Source: Xanthobacteraceae bacterium
Lineage (GTDB): Bacteria > Pseudomonadota > Alphaproteobacteria > Rhizobiales > Xanthobacteraceae
Reading direction: 5' to 3'
DNA: 64,000 nt
NCBI GenBank assembly: GCA_019635635.1
Contig: JAHBZB010000001.1
Span: 620,001 to 684,000, forward strand
A model generated the notes under the pieces. It did not search any database. It was not told where the DNA came from and worked only from the letters and a program-made list of their open reading frames with translations. The position numbers and the translations under genes are program-made. Below are positions 1 to 8,627 of the stretch, piece by piece; within the stretch, counting starts at the first letter, position 1, and each line of letters opens with the position of its first letter.

Positions 1-1882
1 CGCCCTTGAAGACGTCCGCGTATTTCTTCTCGAAAATCTTCTTCGAGATCGAGCGGCGGATGAAGGTCGCGATTTCCTTCGGGCTGGGCCAGATGTCTTT
101 CAGATAAACCTTCTTGCCCTTCTTGTCGGTGCCGATCGGGTCCTTCGCGAGATCGACCTGCATCGAACCCGCGAGCGCATAAGCCACGACCAGCGGCGGC
201 GAGGCGAGATAGTTCGCGCGCACGTCCGGGTTCACGCGGCCTTCGAAGTTGCGGTTGCCGGAAAGCACGGCGGCCGCGACCAGATCCTTGTCGTTGATGG
301 TCTTGGAAATTTCTTCCGGCAGCGGACCGGAGTTGCCGATGCAGGTAGTGCAGCCGAAGCCGACGAGGTTGAAGCCGAGTGCGTCGAGGTCCTTCTGCAA
401 GCCCGCCTTCGCGAGATACTCGCCGACGACTTGGCTTCCCGGCGCGAGCGAGGTCTTCACCCAGGGCTTGGTCTTCAGGCCCTTCTTCACGGCGTTCCGC
501 GCAAGCAGCCCAGCGCCGATCATCACGCTCGGGTTAGAGGTGTTGGTGCAGGAGGTGATCGCGGCGATCACGACGTCGCCGTGACCCATGTCGAACTTCT
601 TGCCATCGACGGGATAGCGCGTGGTCACGTCGGCGGTTTTCTTGAACTCGGTCTCGAGCGCGCCCAAGAAGCCGCTCTTCGCCTTGGAAAGCGCCACGCG
701 ATCCTGCGGGCGCTTGGGACCGGCAAGCGAAGGCTCGACCTTGGAAAGATCGAGCGCGAGCTTGGTCGTGAACACCGGATCCGGCGTCGAGGGCTTGCGC
801 CACATGCCCTGGGCTTTCGCATAGGCCTCGACCAGCTTCACCCGATTCTTGTCGCGCGCGGTCTCCGACAGATAACGGATGGTTTCGTCATCGACCGGGA
901 AGAAGCCGCAAGTCGCCCCGTATTCCGGCGCCATGTTGCCGATGGTCGCGCGGTCCTCGAGCGAGAGCGAGCCCAAGCCCGCGCCATAGAACTCGACGAA
1001 CTTGCCGACCACACCCTTCTTGCGGAGCATCTCGGTGACGGTGAGCACGAGGTCGGTCGCGGTGACGCCGCTCTTGAGTTTGCCGGTGAGCTTGAAGCCG
1101 ACGACTTCGGGAATGAGCATCGAGATCGGCTGGCCGAGCATCGCGGCTTCGGCTTCGATACCGCCGACGCCCCAGCCGAGAATCGCAAGTCCGTTGACCA
1201 TGGTCGTATGCGAGTCGGTGCCGACCAGCGTGTCGGGATAGGCGACCTCGACCATCTTCGGCTTGCCGGTCTTCAGGTCGACCGCTTCTTCGTTGCGGGT
1301 CCAGACGGTCTGGCCGAGATATTCGAGGTTGACCTGATGGCAGATGCCGGTGCCCGGCGGCACGACGCGGAAATTGTCGAAGGCGAGCTGGCCCCATTTC
1401 AGGAACTTGTAGCGCTCGCCGTTGCGCTCGTATTCGAGATCGACGTTTTTCGAGAACGCGGCCGCCGAGCCGAAGTAGTCCACGATCACGGAGTGGTCGA
1501 TCACGAGGTCGACCGGAACGAGCGGGTTGATCTTTTTCGGCTCACCGCCGAGCGACTTCATCGCGTCACGCATGGCGGCGAGATCGACGACCGCCGGAAC
1601 GCCGGTGAAATCCTGCATCAGGACGCGCGCGGGGCGGAAGGCGATTTCGCGGTTCGACTTGCGCTTCTTGCCCCAGAAGGCGAGCGCCTTGATGTCGTCC
1701 TTGGTGACGGTGCGGCCGTCTTCGAAACGGATCAGGTTTTCGAGCAGAACCTTGAGCGAGAACGGCAGCTTGGCCGCGCCCTTGAGGCCGTTTTTCTCGG
1801 CGACTTTCAGATCGTAATAGACGTATTCCTTGCCGCCCGCTTTCAGGGTGCGGCGGCAGTTGAAGCTGTCGAGAGAGGTCAC
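1..1882 (-). CDS. acnA: Aconitate hydratase A (partial, C-terminus beyond window)
   Basis: Converts citrate to isocitrate through cis-aconitate in the TCA cycle, using a [4Fe-4S] cluster in the cytosol. The gene reads leftwards and runs off the left edge, so only about 627 N-terminal residues of a family of roughly 900 are seen. The three cluster cysteines are present: Cys445 in TSCTNTS, and Cys511 and Cys514 in [10 protein letters not shown]. The start is a GTG, giving (M)[12 protein letters not shown], which matches the usual AcnA N-terminus; no in-frame ATG fits. It is divergent from ccmA with about 140 bp between starts. Identification is secure; nothing can be said about the C-terminal swivelling domain. 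Confidence 0.97.
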   Translation of the reverse strand, partial: MTSLDSFNCRRTLKAGGKEYVYYDLKVAEKNGLKGAAKLPFSLKVLLENLIRFEDGRTVTKDDIKALAFWGKKRKSNREIAFRPARVLMQDFTGVPAVVDLAAMRDAMKSLGGEPKKINPLVPVDLVIDHSVIVDYFGSAAAFSKNVDLEYERNGERYKFLKWGQLAFDNFRVVPPGTGICHQVNLEYLGQTVWTRNEEAVDLKTGKPKMVEVAYPDTLVGTDSHTTMVNGLAILGWGVGGIEAEAAMLGQPISMLIPEVVGFKLTGKLKSGVTATDLVLTVTEMLRKKGVVGKFVEFYGAGLGSLSLEDRATIGNMAPEYGATCGFFPVDDETIRYLSETARDKNRVKLVEAYAKAQGMWRKPSTPDPVFTTKLALDLSKVEPSLAGPKRPQDRVALSKAKSGFLGALETEFKKTADVTTRYPVDGKKFDMGHGDVVIAAITSCTNTSNPSVMIGAGLLARNAVKKGLKTKPWVKTSLAPGSQVVGEYLAKAGLQKDLDALGFNLVGFGCTTCIGNSGPLPEEISKTINDKDLVAAAVLSGNRNFEGRVNPDVRANYLASPPLVVAYALAGSMQVDLAKDPIGTDKKGKKVYLKDIWPSPKEIATFIRRSISKKIFEKKYADVFKG

Positions 1883-2022
1883 GGCGATATTCCCGCTGGT
1901 TCAGGGTGAACGCCCGTACCGGCCGGCGGCGTTTCTCGTCCGGTGCCAAGGCTGATAAGCCGCTTTATAGAACTATTCGGAACAAGGGCAATGGAGCCGC
2001 GCTTGATCGAAAGTCGCGCCCG

Positions 2023-2628
2023 ATGAGGCTTACCGCGAACGGCGTTTCCTGTGTCCGCGGCGGGCGGAAACTCTATGACCGCGTGTCATTTTCGCTGACC
2101 GGAGGCGAGTTGCTGCTGCTTTCGGGGGCGAACGGCGCGGGCAAGACCTCGCTCCTGCGGCAGGTGGCGGGGCTTTTGCCGCTTTCGGGCGGCGAGATCG
2201 GTTTCGAGGGCGGGGATCTGGCCGAAGAAACGCACTTCGTGGGCCATGCTTCGGGAATCAAGGACACGCTTTCGGTCGCGGAAAACCTCGCCTTCTGGTG
2301 CAGCCTCTATGGCAGCAACGATGCCGCGCCGGCCGACGCGCTCGCGCGGCTGAAACTTGCACCGCTTGCGGCACTTCCGGCCCGTGTACTTTCCGCCGGG
2401 CAGAAACGCAGGCTCGCGCTCTCCCGGCTGCTCGCGATCCGCCGTGCGATCTGGTTGCTCGACGAGCCGGACGCCGCGCTCGACGCCGAGGGACGCGATA
2501 CGCTTCTCTCGATCATCACCGAGCATCGTGCGCGCGGCGGTATCGCGATCGTTGCGGGTCATGCGACGCTCGCGCTTATGCCTTCGCGGGAGATCGTACT
2601 CGGCGCTGCGGAAGCGGCCGCCGCATGA
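2023..2628 (+). CDS. ccmA: Heme exporter ATP-binding protein CcmA
   Basis: ATPase subunit of the CcmABCD complex, which handles heme transfer to CcmE for cytochrome c maturation. The product is 201 residues. Visible motifs are Walker A GANGAGKTS (about 35-43), the ABC signature LSAGQKRRLALSRLL, and Walker B IWLLDEPDAALD. The frame is open upstream to 1906, but the ATG at 2023 (MRLTANGVSC) gives the normal CcmA length and is preferred. The stop overlaps the ccmB start (ATGA), so the two are translationally coupled. First gene of ccmABCDG; other ccm genes (ccmE, F, H) are not in the window. Confidence 0.95.
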   Translation: MRLTANGVSCVRGGRKLYDRVSFSLTGGELLLLSGANGAGKTSLLRQVAGLLPLSGGEIGFEGGDLAEETHFVGHASGIKDTLSVAENLAFWCSLYGSNDAAPADALARLKLAPLAALPARVLSAGQKRRLALSRLLAIRRAIWLLDEPDAALDAEGRDTLLSIITEHRARGGIAIVAGHATLALMPSREIVLGAAEAAAA

Positions 2629-3296
2629 CGCGCGCTTTCTCCGCCATGCTCCGGCGCGATCTGGTGCTGTCGTTGCGCGCAGGAGGCGGCGCGGGCATCG
2701 GCGTGATCTTTTTTCTCGCGGTCGTGATGGTGGTGCCGTTCGCAATCGGGCCGGACCAGAAACTGCTTTCGCAGATCGGCCCGGCAATTCTCTGGAGCGG
2801 CGCGCTGCTCGCGTCGCTCCTTGGGCTGGATCGCGTGTTCGGCGCGGATGCCGAAGACGGCAGCCTCGATCTCCTCTTGCTCGCGCCGTTGCCGCTCGAA
2901 GTCATCGCGTTTGCAAAGGCGCTCGCGCATTGGCTTGCGACCGGGCTGCCGCTGGTGATCGCCGCACCCTTGTTCGGGCTGATGCTCGGCGTCGAGGGGA
3001 AGGCGTCACTCGCGCTTGCCGCGATGCTGCTCGTGGGCACGCCGGCAATCGCGTTCCTGGGCCTGATCGGGGCGGCGCTCGCTGCAAGTCTTTCGCGCGC
3101 GGGACTTCTGATCGCGGTCCTGATCGTGCCGTTCACGATCCCGGTTCTGATCTTCGGCACGGCGGCGACGGAAGCCGCGATTGCTGGGACGCCGTTCGGA
3201 ACTGCGTTCAAGCTGTTCGCAGCACTTCTCCTGTTCTCGCTCGTGATCGGGCCGGTCGCGGCGGCCGCGGCGTTGAGAATCGGGCGTGGAACATGA
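2625..3296 (+). CDS. ccmB: Heme exporter protein CcmB
   Basis: Inner-membrane permease of the cytochrome c maturation ABC complex, partner of CcmA and CcmC. It is 223 residues and strongly hydrophobic, with about six membrane segments and the conserved early stretch LRRDLVLSLRAGGG followed by a GPAILWSGALLASLLGLDRVF loop region. The ATG overlaps the ccmA stop by four bases. Length matches the family, and position between ccmA and ccmC confirms the call. Confidence 0.94.
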   Translation: MTRAFSAMLRRDLVLSLRAGGGAGIGVIFFLAVVMVVPFAIGPDQKLLSQIGPAILWSGALLASLLGLDRVFGADAEDGSLDLLLLAPLPLEVIAFAKALAHWLATGLPLVIAAPLFGLMLGVEGKASLALAAMLLVGTPAIAFLGLIGAALAASLSRAGLLIAVLIVPFTIPVLIFGTAATEAAIAGTPFGTAFKLFAALLLFSLVIGPVAAAAALRIGRGT

Positions 3297-3329
3297 GCCG
3301 TCTTCGCCGCATTGCCGGAAAATCAGCCG

Positions 3330-4076
3330 ATGCCTAAAACGCGCGGCATGAAGATCGGCGAACTCGCTAACCCCAACCGCTTTTTGCGGATCGCGCGTTT
3401 CGCGATTCCGCTTTGCGCGGGGCTAAGCGCGTTGCTGCTGGCCTATGGTTTCTATCGCGGCTTCCATACGCCGGCCGAGCGCGATCAAGGCACGGTGTTC
3501 CGGATCATGTTCGTGCATGTGCCTTCGGCGTGGCTCGCGCTCGGCATCTATTCGCTGATGGCAATCGCCGCACTCGGCACGCTGGTCTGGCGGCATCCGC
3601 TCGCAGACGTCGCGCAGAAGGCGGCGGCACCCATCGGCGCTGCGTTTGCGCTGATCTGTCTCGTCACCGGCGCGATCTGGGGACGGCCGACCTGGGGCAC
3701 CTATTGGGAATGGGACGGGCGGCTCACTTCGATGCTCGTGCTCTTTGTCATCTATCTCGGCATCATCGCGCTGTGGCGTGCATTCGAGGAGCCGTTACAG
3801 GCCGCCAAGGCGGTCGCGATTCTTACGCTGGTCGGCTTCATCAATGTACCGATCGTGAAATTCTCGGTGGACTGGTGGAGCACGCTGCACCAACGCGCGT
3901 CGGTATTCCGGCTCGACGGGCCGACCATGCATCCGGCGTATCTTTCGCCGCTGCTTGTTTGCGCGTTCGGCTTTTCGTTTCTGTTCGCGGCGCTCTTGAT
4001 GGCAGCGATGCGCAACGAGTTGATGCGCCGGCGCGTGCGCACGCTGACGCTGTTCGCCGCACGGGAAGCGCGCTGA
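3330..4076 (+). CDS. ccmC: Heme ABC transporter permease CcmC
   Basis: Heme-handling membrane protein that presents heme to CcmE in the periplasm. It has six predicted membrane segments and the tryptophan-rich WWD motif, seen as WGTYWEWDGRLTS. About 248 residues from the ATG at 3330; a second ATG at 3348 (MKIGELANPNRF) is an equally possible start and matches many homologues, whereas an upstream TTG at 3312 is less likely. The stop codon shares one base with the ccmD ATG (TGATG). Identification is firm; only the start is uncertain. Confidence 0.95.
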   Translation: MPKTRGMKIGELANPNRFLRIARFAIPLCAGLSALLLAYGFYRGFHTPAERDQGTVFRIMFVHVPSAWLALGIYSLMAIAALGTLVWRHPLADVAQKAAAPIGAAFALICLVTGAIWGRPTWGTYWEWDGRLTSMLVLFVIYLGIIALWRAFEEPLQAAKAVAILTLVGFINVPIVKFSVDWWSTLHQRASVFRLDGPTMHPAYLSPLLVCAFGFSFLFAALLMAAMRNELMRRRVRTLTLFAAREAR

Positions 4077-4225
4077 TGGCGGCGTTGCATTCCACCTTCA
4101 TCGCGGCGGCCTATGGCTTCGCGGGCATTATCCTTTGCGCGCTGGCGCTCTGGATCGCGCTCGACTATCGCGCGCAGAAGAAAACGCTGGCCGAACTCGA
4201 AGCGCGTCGCGCGGAAAAGAAATGA
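4076..4225 (+). CDS. ccmD: Heme exporter protein CcmD
   Basis: Tiny (49 residues) single-span membrane protein that stabilises the CcmABC-CcmE interaction and helps release holo-CcmE. It shows one hydrophobic helix (residues about 8-28) followed by a basic/acidic cytoplasmic tail ending KTLAELEARRAEKK, typical for CcmD. The ATG overlaps the ccmC stop, and its own stop overlaps the ccmG ATG (ATGA), so it is embedded in a coupled series. Sequence conservation in CcmD is low; position and topology carry the call. Confidence 0.9.
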   Translation: MAALHSTFIAAAYGFAGIILCALALWIALDYRAQKKTLAELEARRAEKK

Positions 4226-4764
4226 TGCGCCGCGCGGCCGTCTTCATTCCGCTTTGCATCTTTCTCGCGCTCGCGGGTGTGTTCTTCTTCCGCATCAACA
4301 GTGGCGATCCTTCCGTGGTGCCGTCGGCGCTGATCGGGAAGGAAGCGCCGCAACTCGTCTTGCCTGCACTCGAAGGCGCGAATGTTCCCGCGATCGATTC
4401 GGCGGCATTCAAGGGCAACGTCACGGTCGTGAATATCTGGGCGTCGTGGTGCGCGCCTTGCCGCGCCGAGCATCGCTTTCTGAAACTGCTCGCGAAGGAT
4501 GCGCGGATCCGCGTCGTCGGCATCAATTACAAGGACCCGCAAACGGCGAACGCGCTGCATTTCCTGAACGAAGTCGGCAATCCCTTCGCCGCGATCAGCA
4601 CCGATCCGCGCGGACGCGGCGCGATCGAGTGGGGCGTCTATGGCGTGCCGGAAAATTTCATCGTCGGGCGCGACGGCAGGATCAAGTTCAAACAGGTCGG
4701 GCCGATCACCGACGAGAATCTCGCGCGTTTTCAGGCCGAGATCGAAAAGGCGCTCGCGAATTAG
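4222..4764 (+). CDS. ccmG: Thiol:disulfide interchange protein CcmG/DsbE
   Basis: Membrane-anchored periplasmic thioredoxin that reduces apocytochrome c cysteines before heme attachment. The 180-residue product has an N-terminal anchor (about 5-23) and a thioredoxin fold with the redox motif WCAPC at about 76-80, plus the cis-Pro region YGVPENFIV. ATGs at 4222 and 4225 are both possible; the first overlaps the ccmD stop. The TAG stop overlaps the TAA stop of the convergent yciB (shared bases 4762-4763), leaving no intergenic space. Confidence 0.95.
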   Translation: MMRRAAVFIPLCIFLALAGVFFFRINSGDPSVVPSALIGKEAPQLVLPALEGANVPAIDSAAFKGNVTVVNIWASWCAPCRAEHRFLKLLAKDARIRVVGINYKDPQTANALHFLNEVGNPFAAISTDPRGRGAIEWGVYGVPENFIVGRDGRIKFKQVGPITDENLARFQAEIEKALAN

Positions 4765-5345
4765 TTTTTCGCGTTCGGATCCTTGATCGCGTATTTCGCC
4801 ATGATCGGCGCTTGCATGAGCGCGAATACGAGCGTCAGCGGCAGAAAGCCGAAGGTCTTGAAGGTCACCCATTGATCGGTGGTGAAGGAGCGCCAGACGA
4901 ACTCGTTGACGACCGCCATCGCCAGAAAAAAGAACGCCCAGTTGCGCGTGAGCAGCTTCCAGCCCTCTTCCTTCATGTGGAAGGCGCCGTCGAGCACGAG
5001 TTGGAACAACGGGCGGCCGGTGGCGAGCCCGAACAGAAGGATCGCCGCGAACATCACGTAGATGATCGTGGGTTTGAGCTTGATGAAGGTGTCGTCGTGC
5101 AGCCAGAGCGTGAGCGCGCCGAACACCATCACGATCACGGCGGTGAAGATCGGCATCACCGGGAAGCGGCGGATCAAATAATAGCTGATGGCGAGCGTGG
5201 CGACGGTCGCGACCATGAAGGCGCCGGTCGCGAAATAAATGCCGCCGTAGGAGTTTGCGAAGAAGAAGAGGAGCAGCGGCCCCAGATCGAGCGCGAGTTT
5301 TGGGAGCGGCGCGAGATGTTTTTTCGGAGCGGCGGCGTCGGTCAT
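4761..5345 (-). CDS. yciB: Inner membrane septation protein YciB/IspZ
   Basis: A 194-residue polytopic inner-membrane protein of the IspZ/YciB family, linked to cell-envelope synthesis and septation; its biochemical role is not settled. Five or so hydrophobic spans are visible, with conserved NSYGGIYFATGAFM and the C-terminal NEFVWRSFTTDQWVTFK, a hallmark of the family. The ATG at 5345 (MTDAAAPKK) is chosen over an upstream in-frame extension because the extension has no signal or homology character. Downstream of ftsY by 31 bp on the same strand. Confidence 0.93.
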   Translation of the reverse strand: MTDAAAPKKHLAPLPKLALDLGPLLLFFFANSYGGIYFATGAFMVATVATLAISYYLIRRFPVMPIFTAVIVMVFGALTLWLHDDTFIKLKPTIIYVMFAAILLFGLATGRPLFQLVLDGAFHMKEEGWKLLTRNWAFFFLAMAVVNEFVWRSFTTDQWVTFKTFGFLPLTLVFALMQAPIMAKYAIKDPNAKN

Positions 5346-5376
5346 TTTCTTTTGTTGCCCGGTGAATGCGGCGGTT

Positions 5377-6294
5377 TCAAGCGGGCTCGTCGAGGCCCAC
5401 CAGCGCGCGCGAGAAATCTTTCGCGGAAAAAGCTTCCAGATCGTCAACGCTTTCGCCGACGCCGATGAAATGCACGGGCAGGCCGTGGCGCGCGGAAATC
5501 GCGACCAGGATGCCGCCCTTGGCGGTGCCGTCGAGCTTGGTCACGACGAGACCGGTGACACCGGCGGTCTGCTTGAAGGCTTCGACCTGAGAGAGCGCGT
5601 TCTGGCCGACGGTGGCGTCTAGCACGAGCAAGACTGCATGCGGCGCGCTCTCGTCGATCTTCTTGATCACGCGCACGATCTTCTCGAGTTCGCCCATCAG
5701 CGCTTCTTTGTTTTGGAGGCGCCCGGCGGTGTCGATCAGCAACACGTCGGCGTTCTCCTCGCGCGCTTTCGTCATCGCGTCGAAAGCGACACCCGCGGGA
5801 TCCGAACCCTGCGCCTTCGCAATGATCGAAGAATTCGTGCGGCTCGCCCAAAGCTTGAGCTGCTCGATTGCCGCGGCGCGGAAGGTGTCGGCCGCACCCA
5901 GCGTCACCTTCTTGCCTTCGGCGTGGAATTTCGCAGCCAGCTTGCCGAGCGTCGTGGTCTTGCCGGAGCCGTTCACGCCGACCGCGAGAACGACGAAAGG
6001 TTTGTGCGAGGAAGTATCGAGGGGCTGCTCGACTTTCTCCAGCACCTTCTCTACTTCGCTCGCAATCAACGCCTTGAAGTCGGCTTCCTCATAGCGCTCG
6101 CCAAGGCGGCCGTCGTTCAAGGCAGCCACGATTTTCGTCGCGGTTTCGACGCCGATGTCCGACGAGATCAGGAGGTCTTCGACTTCCTGCAAGGTCTTCG
6201 GGTCGGCGCCGCGCATGCCGATGCGCGCCAAGCCTTCGCCGATTTTTGACGCGGAGTGCGAAAGCCCGCCGGTGAGACGCTTCCAGAAACTCAT
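5377..6294 (-). CDS. ftsY: Signal recognition particle receptor FtsY
   Basis: SRP receptor GTPase that docks SRP-ribosome complexes at the membrane for co-translational insertion. It is 305 residues, with the NG domain only: G1 GVNGSGKTTT, the insertion-box region AADTFRAAAIEQL, G3 DTAGR and G4 TKLDGTAKGG. The N-terminal acidic A domain of the E. coli protein is absent, as is common in alphaproteobacteria. Start ATG at 6294 overlaps the mtaB stop by four bases. Its partner Ffh is encoded just across dapF on the other strand. Confidence 0.97.
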   Translation of the reverse strand: MSFWKRLTGGLSHSASKIGEGLARIGMRGADPKTLQEVEDLLISSDIGVETATKIVAALNDGRLGERYEEADFKALIASEVEKVLEKVEQPLDTSSHKPFVVLAVGVNGSGKTTTLGKLAAKFHAEGKKVTLGAADTFRAAAIEQLKLWASRTNSSIIAKAQGSDPAGVAFDAMTKAREENADVLLIDTAGRLQNKEALMGELEKIVRVIKKIDESAPHAVLLVLDATVGQNALSQVEAFKQTAGVTGLVVTKLDGTAKGGILVAISARHGLPVHFIGVGESVDDLEAFSAKDFSRALVGLDEPA

Positions 6295-7538
6295 GCCGCC
6301 AGTAATCCGCGTTCGTCGTGGCTCGCAATGCGTACTTCCGCGATGGCGCCGCGCGCGAAAGTCTTTGCGAGCTTCACCGGCATGAAATGCTCGCTGCGGC
6401 CTTCGACACCGCTTTGCTCGACGAGCACGCGGCGCGATTTGCCGATCTCGCTTTGAAAATGGCGATGCAGGAGTTCATCGCCTTTCGCGCGCAGGCGGCC
6501 TGCGCGCTCTTTCGCGATTGCGCGCGAAACCTGCGGCATGCGCGCGGCGGGCGTGCCGTTGCGCGGCGAGAACGGAAAGACATGCAGGAAAGTCAGCCCG
6601 CAATCTTCCGCGTGTTGCATCGTATTCGCGAAGTGCGTTTCGGTTTCGGTCGGGAAGCCCGCGATGAAATCCGCGCCGAATACGATGTCCGGCCGCAGGC
6701 GGCGGGCTTCTTCCGTGAAGCGGATTGCGTCGCGCGTCATATGCCGCCGCTTCATGCGCTTCAGAATCAGATCGTCGCCCGCCTGCAAGGAAAGATGCAG
6801 ATGCGGCATCAGCCGTTCTTCTTCCGCGAGCGCGCGCATGAAGTCGTCGTCGACTTCGATGGAGTCGATCGAGGAAATGCGCAGACGCGGCAATTCCGGA
6901 ACGTGCTTCAAAATCTGGCGCACGAGCGAGCCGAGCTTCGGCGTGCCGGGAAGGTCGCCGCCCCATGAGGTCAGATCGACGCCGGTCAGCACGACTTCAC
7001 GATAACCGCGCTCGGTGAGCGCGCGGATTTGCGAAATCACTTCGCCAGCACCGACCGAACGCGATGGCCCGCGGCCAAAAGGAATGATGCAGAAGGTGCA
7101 GCTATGATCGCAGCCGTTCTGGATCTGCACGAAAGCGCGCGTGTGGCCCTCGAAGCCGTCAACGAGATGGAGCGCGGTCTCGCGGATCGAATCGAGATCG
7201 TCGATCTGCACTTTCTCGAGTGAGCCGAAGGGCACGGTCCATGTCGCGGCGTCCAGCTTGCGCGCGTTACCGACGACAGCCGCGACTTCGGGCATGGAGG
7301 CGAAAGTTTCGCTTTCCGTTTGCGCCGCGCAGCCGGTGACGACGATTTTTGCTTCGGGCCGCTCTCGCTTCATGCGGCGGATTTGCTGGCGCGCCTGCCG
7401 CACGGCTTCGGCTGTCACTGCGCAAGAGTTCACGATGATCGTGTTTGTCAGCCGTGCCGCTTCCGCGTGGCGGCGAATGGTTTCCGACTCGGTGATATTG
7501 AGCCGGCAGCCGAAAGTGACGACTTCAACAGGCATCAC
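6291..7538 (-). CDS. mtaB: tRNA (N(6)-L-threonylcarbamoyladenosine(37)-C(2))-methylthiotransferase MtaB
   Basis: Radical-SAM enzyme that adds a methylthio group to t6A37 of ANN-decoding tRNAs. The product has 415 residues. The N-terminal MTTase domain carries the auxiliary cluster cysteines (about Cys11, Cys39, Cys70); the radical-SAM motif is CDHSCTFC (Cys143, 147, 150). No clear C-terminal TRAM domain extension is seen beyond the region ending HDERGLLAA, which is short. ATGs at 7538 and 7535 are both possible; the first overlaps the dapF stop. It lies in a coupled series dapF-mtaB-ftsY. Confidence 0.94.
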   Translation of the reverse strand: MMPVEVVTFGCRLNITESETIRRHAEAARLTNTIIVNSCAVTAEAVRQARQQIRRMKRERPEAKIVVTGCAAQTESETFASMPEVAAVVGNARKLDAATWTVPFGSLEKVQIDDLDSIRETALHLVDGFEGHTRAFVQIQNGCDHSCTFCIIPFGRGPSRSVGAGEVISQIRALTERGYREVVLTGVDLTSWGGDLPGTPKLGSLVRQILKHVPELPRLRISSIDSIEVDDDFMRALAEEERLMPHLHLSLQAGDDLILKRMKRRHMTRDAIRFTEEARRLRPDIVFGADFIAGFPTETETHFANTMQHAEDCGLTFLHVFPFSPRNGTPAARMPQVSRAIAKERAGRLRAKGDELLHRHFQSEIGKSRRVLVEQSGVEGRSEHFMPVKLAKTFARGAIAEVRIASHDERGLLAA

Positions 7539-8419
7539 GCAGCCGGCGCCGTGTTCAGGATTTTTTCGTCGAGCACGCCCTCGAACTCGAACTCGGCCGG
7601 GCCGGTCATGAGCACATGATCGTCGCTATCGCGCCATTCGATGAAAAGATTGCCGCCGGGCAGAGCAAGATGAACCTTGCGGCCCGTGCGCTTGGTGCGC
7701 GCTGCCGATACCGCGACCGCGCAGGCCGCCGAGCCACAGGCCTTCGTTAAGCCCGCGCCGCGCTCCCAGGTGCGCATGACGATGTGTTCGCGGTCCTTCA
7801 CGCTCGCCAGCGAAATATTCGCGCGCTCGGGAAAGATCGGATGGTTCTCCAAGAGCGGTCCGAACTTCTCGAGGTCATAGGCGTAAGGATCGTCGACCCA
7901 GAAGATCGCGTGCGGATTGCCCATCGAGACGACCGAAGGCGAGTGCAGCACCGGCGCGTCGATCGGCCCGATCTGTAATTCGATCATGCGGGTGTCGCGA
8001 AATTCTTCCGCCAAAGGAATGTCGCGCCAGTCGAAGCGCGGCTTGCCCATGTCGACCGTGATCGTGTTCTCGTTCTCGAAATGCGCGGGGATCAGTCCCG
8101 CGCGCGTCTCGTAAACGAAGTCGTGCTTGCCGGTCCGCTTCACGTCGCGCGAGACCACGCAGCGCATGCCGTTGCCGCAGGCGCCAGCCTCCGAGCCGTC
8201 GTTGTTGTAGATGCGGACGAAGGCGTCGGTGCCGCCCACGCGCGGCGGGTAAAGTACCATGAGCTGATCGAAGGGCACGGCCTCCTTGCGGGCGATGGCC
8301 TGGGCATCGGCGGCCGTGACCGGCGCGGAATCCGCCCGCAGGTCGAGAACGACGATGTCGTTGCCGATGCCGTTCATCTTGACGAAGGGGCGGTTCAGAA
8401 GCGCGCTCATGACGGCCAT
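7535..8419 (-). CDS. dapF: Diaminopimelate epimerase
   Basis: Converts LL- to meso-diaminopimelate for lysine and peptidoglycan synthesis, with a two-cysteine racemase mechanism. Both catalytic cysteines are present: Cys81 in [11 protein letters not shown] and Cys228 in TKACGSAAC. 294 residues from the ATG at 8419; an internal ATG at 8410 ([14 protein letters not shown]) is a plausible alternative start. The stop overlaps the mtaB start. Divergent from ffh, with about 200 bp between starts. Confidence 0.96.
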   Translation of the reverse strand: MAVMSALLNRPFVKMNGIGNDIVVLDLRADSAPVTAADAQAIARKEAVPFDQLMVLYPPRVGGTDAFVRIYNNDGSEAGACGNGMRCVVSRDVKRTGKHDFVYETRAGLIPAHFENENTITVDMGKPRFDWRDIPLAEEFRDTRMIELQIGPIDAPVLHSPSVVSMGNPHAIFWVDDPYAYDLEKFGPLLENHPIFPERANISLASVKDREHIVMRTWERGAGLTKACGSAACAVAVSAARTKRTGRKVHLALPGGNLFIEWRDSDDHVLMTGPAEFEFEGVLDEKILNTAPAA

Positions 8420-8483
8420 ATATGGCGATTAGGCCTATTCCTGCCAATCCGGGCCGGAAATGCCCGATTTCCTTGACTTAAGA

Positions 8484-8598
8484 GGTCCCGGCCCCTAGTC
8501 GTCCTGCCACCAAGCGACCTCGCGAGACTTCCTCGCGGCCCACCGGGACTTTGAGCCCGGAGGTCACCCTCCGACAGCGCGTTGCGCCCTCGGGGGCG
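8484..8598 (+). promoter_or_regulatory. Candidate structured 5' leader of ffh
   Basis: The stretch just upstream of ffh can fold into several stems read directly from the sequence: a long-range pairing of 8484-8491 with 8543-8550; a perfect 6-bp hairpin 8521-8526/8532-8537 (CGCGAG/CTCGCG); a 6-bp hairpin 8558-8563/8568-8573 (CGGAGG/CCTCCG); and a 5-bp hairpin 8585-8589/8594-8598 with a TCGG loop. An RNA leader upstream of ffh has been described in some alphaproteobacteria, but I cannot tell whether this is the same element. It may be a regulatory leader or a small RNA gene; it lacks the SRP RNA core. Confidence 0.4.
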
Positions 8599-8627
8599 TT
8601 CGTCGTTTGGCTGGAGTTGATGGCTAA

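Noticed and set aside
431-1909. Plus-strand frame of 492 codons opposite acnA
   Set aside because: Shadow of acnA, which carries all three cluster cysteines on the minus strand.
4761-4764. Overlapping stops of ccmG and yciB as a sign of fusion or error
   Set aside because: Both proteins have normal length and C-termini; compact convergent ends are common in this window (also priA/46999 gene).
8484-8598. SRP RNA or RNase P RNA gene upstream of ffh
   Set aside because: Neither strand has the GGAAGGAAGCAGCC-like SRP core nor the GAGGAAAGTCCGG element of RNase P.
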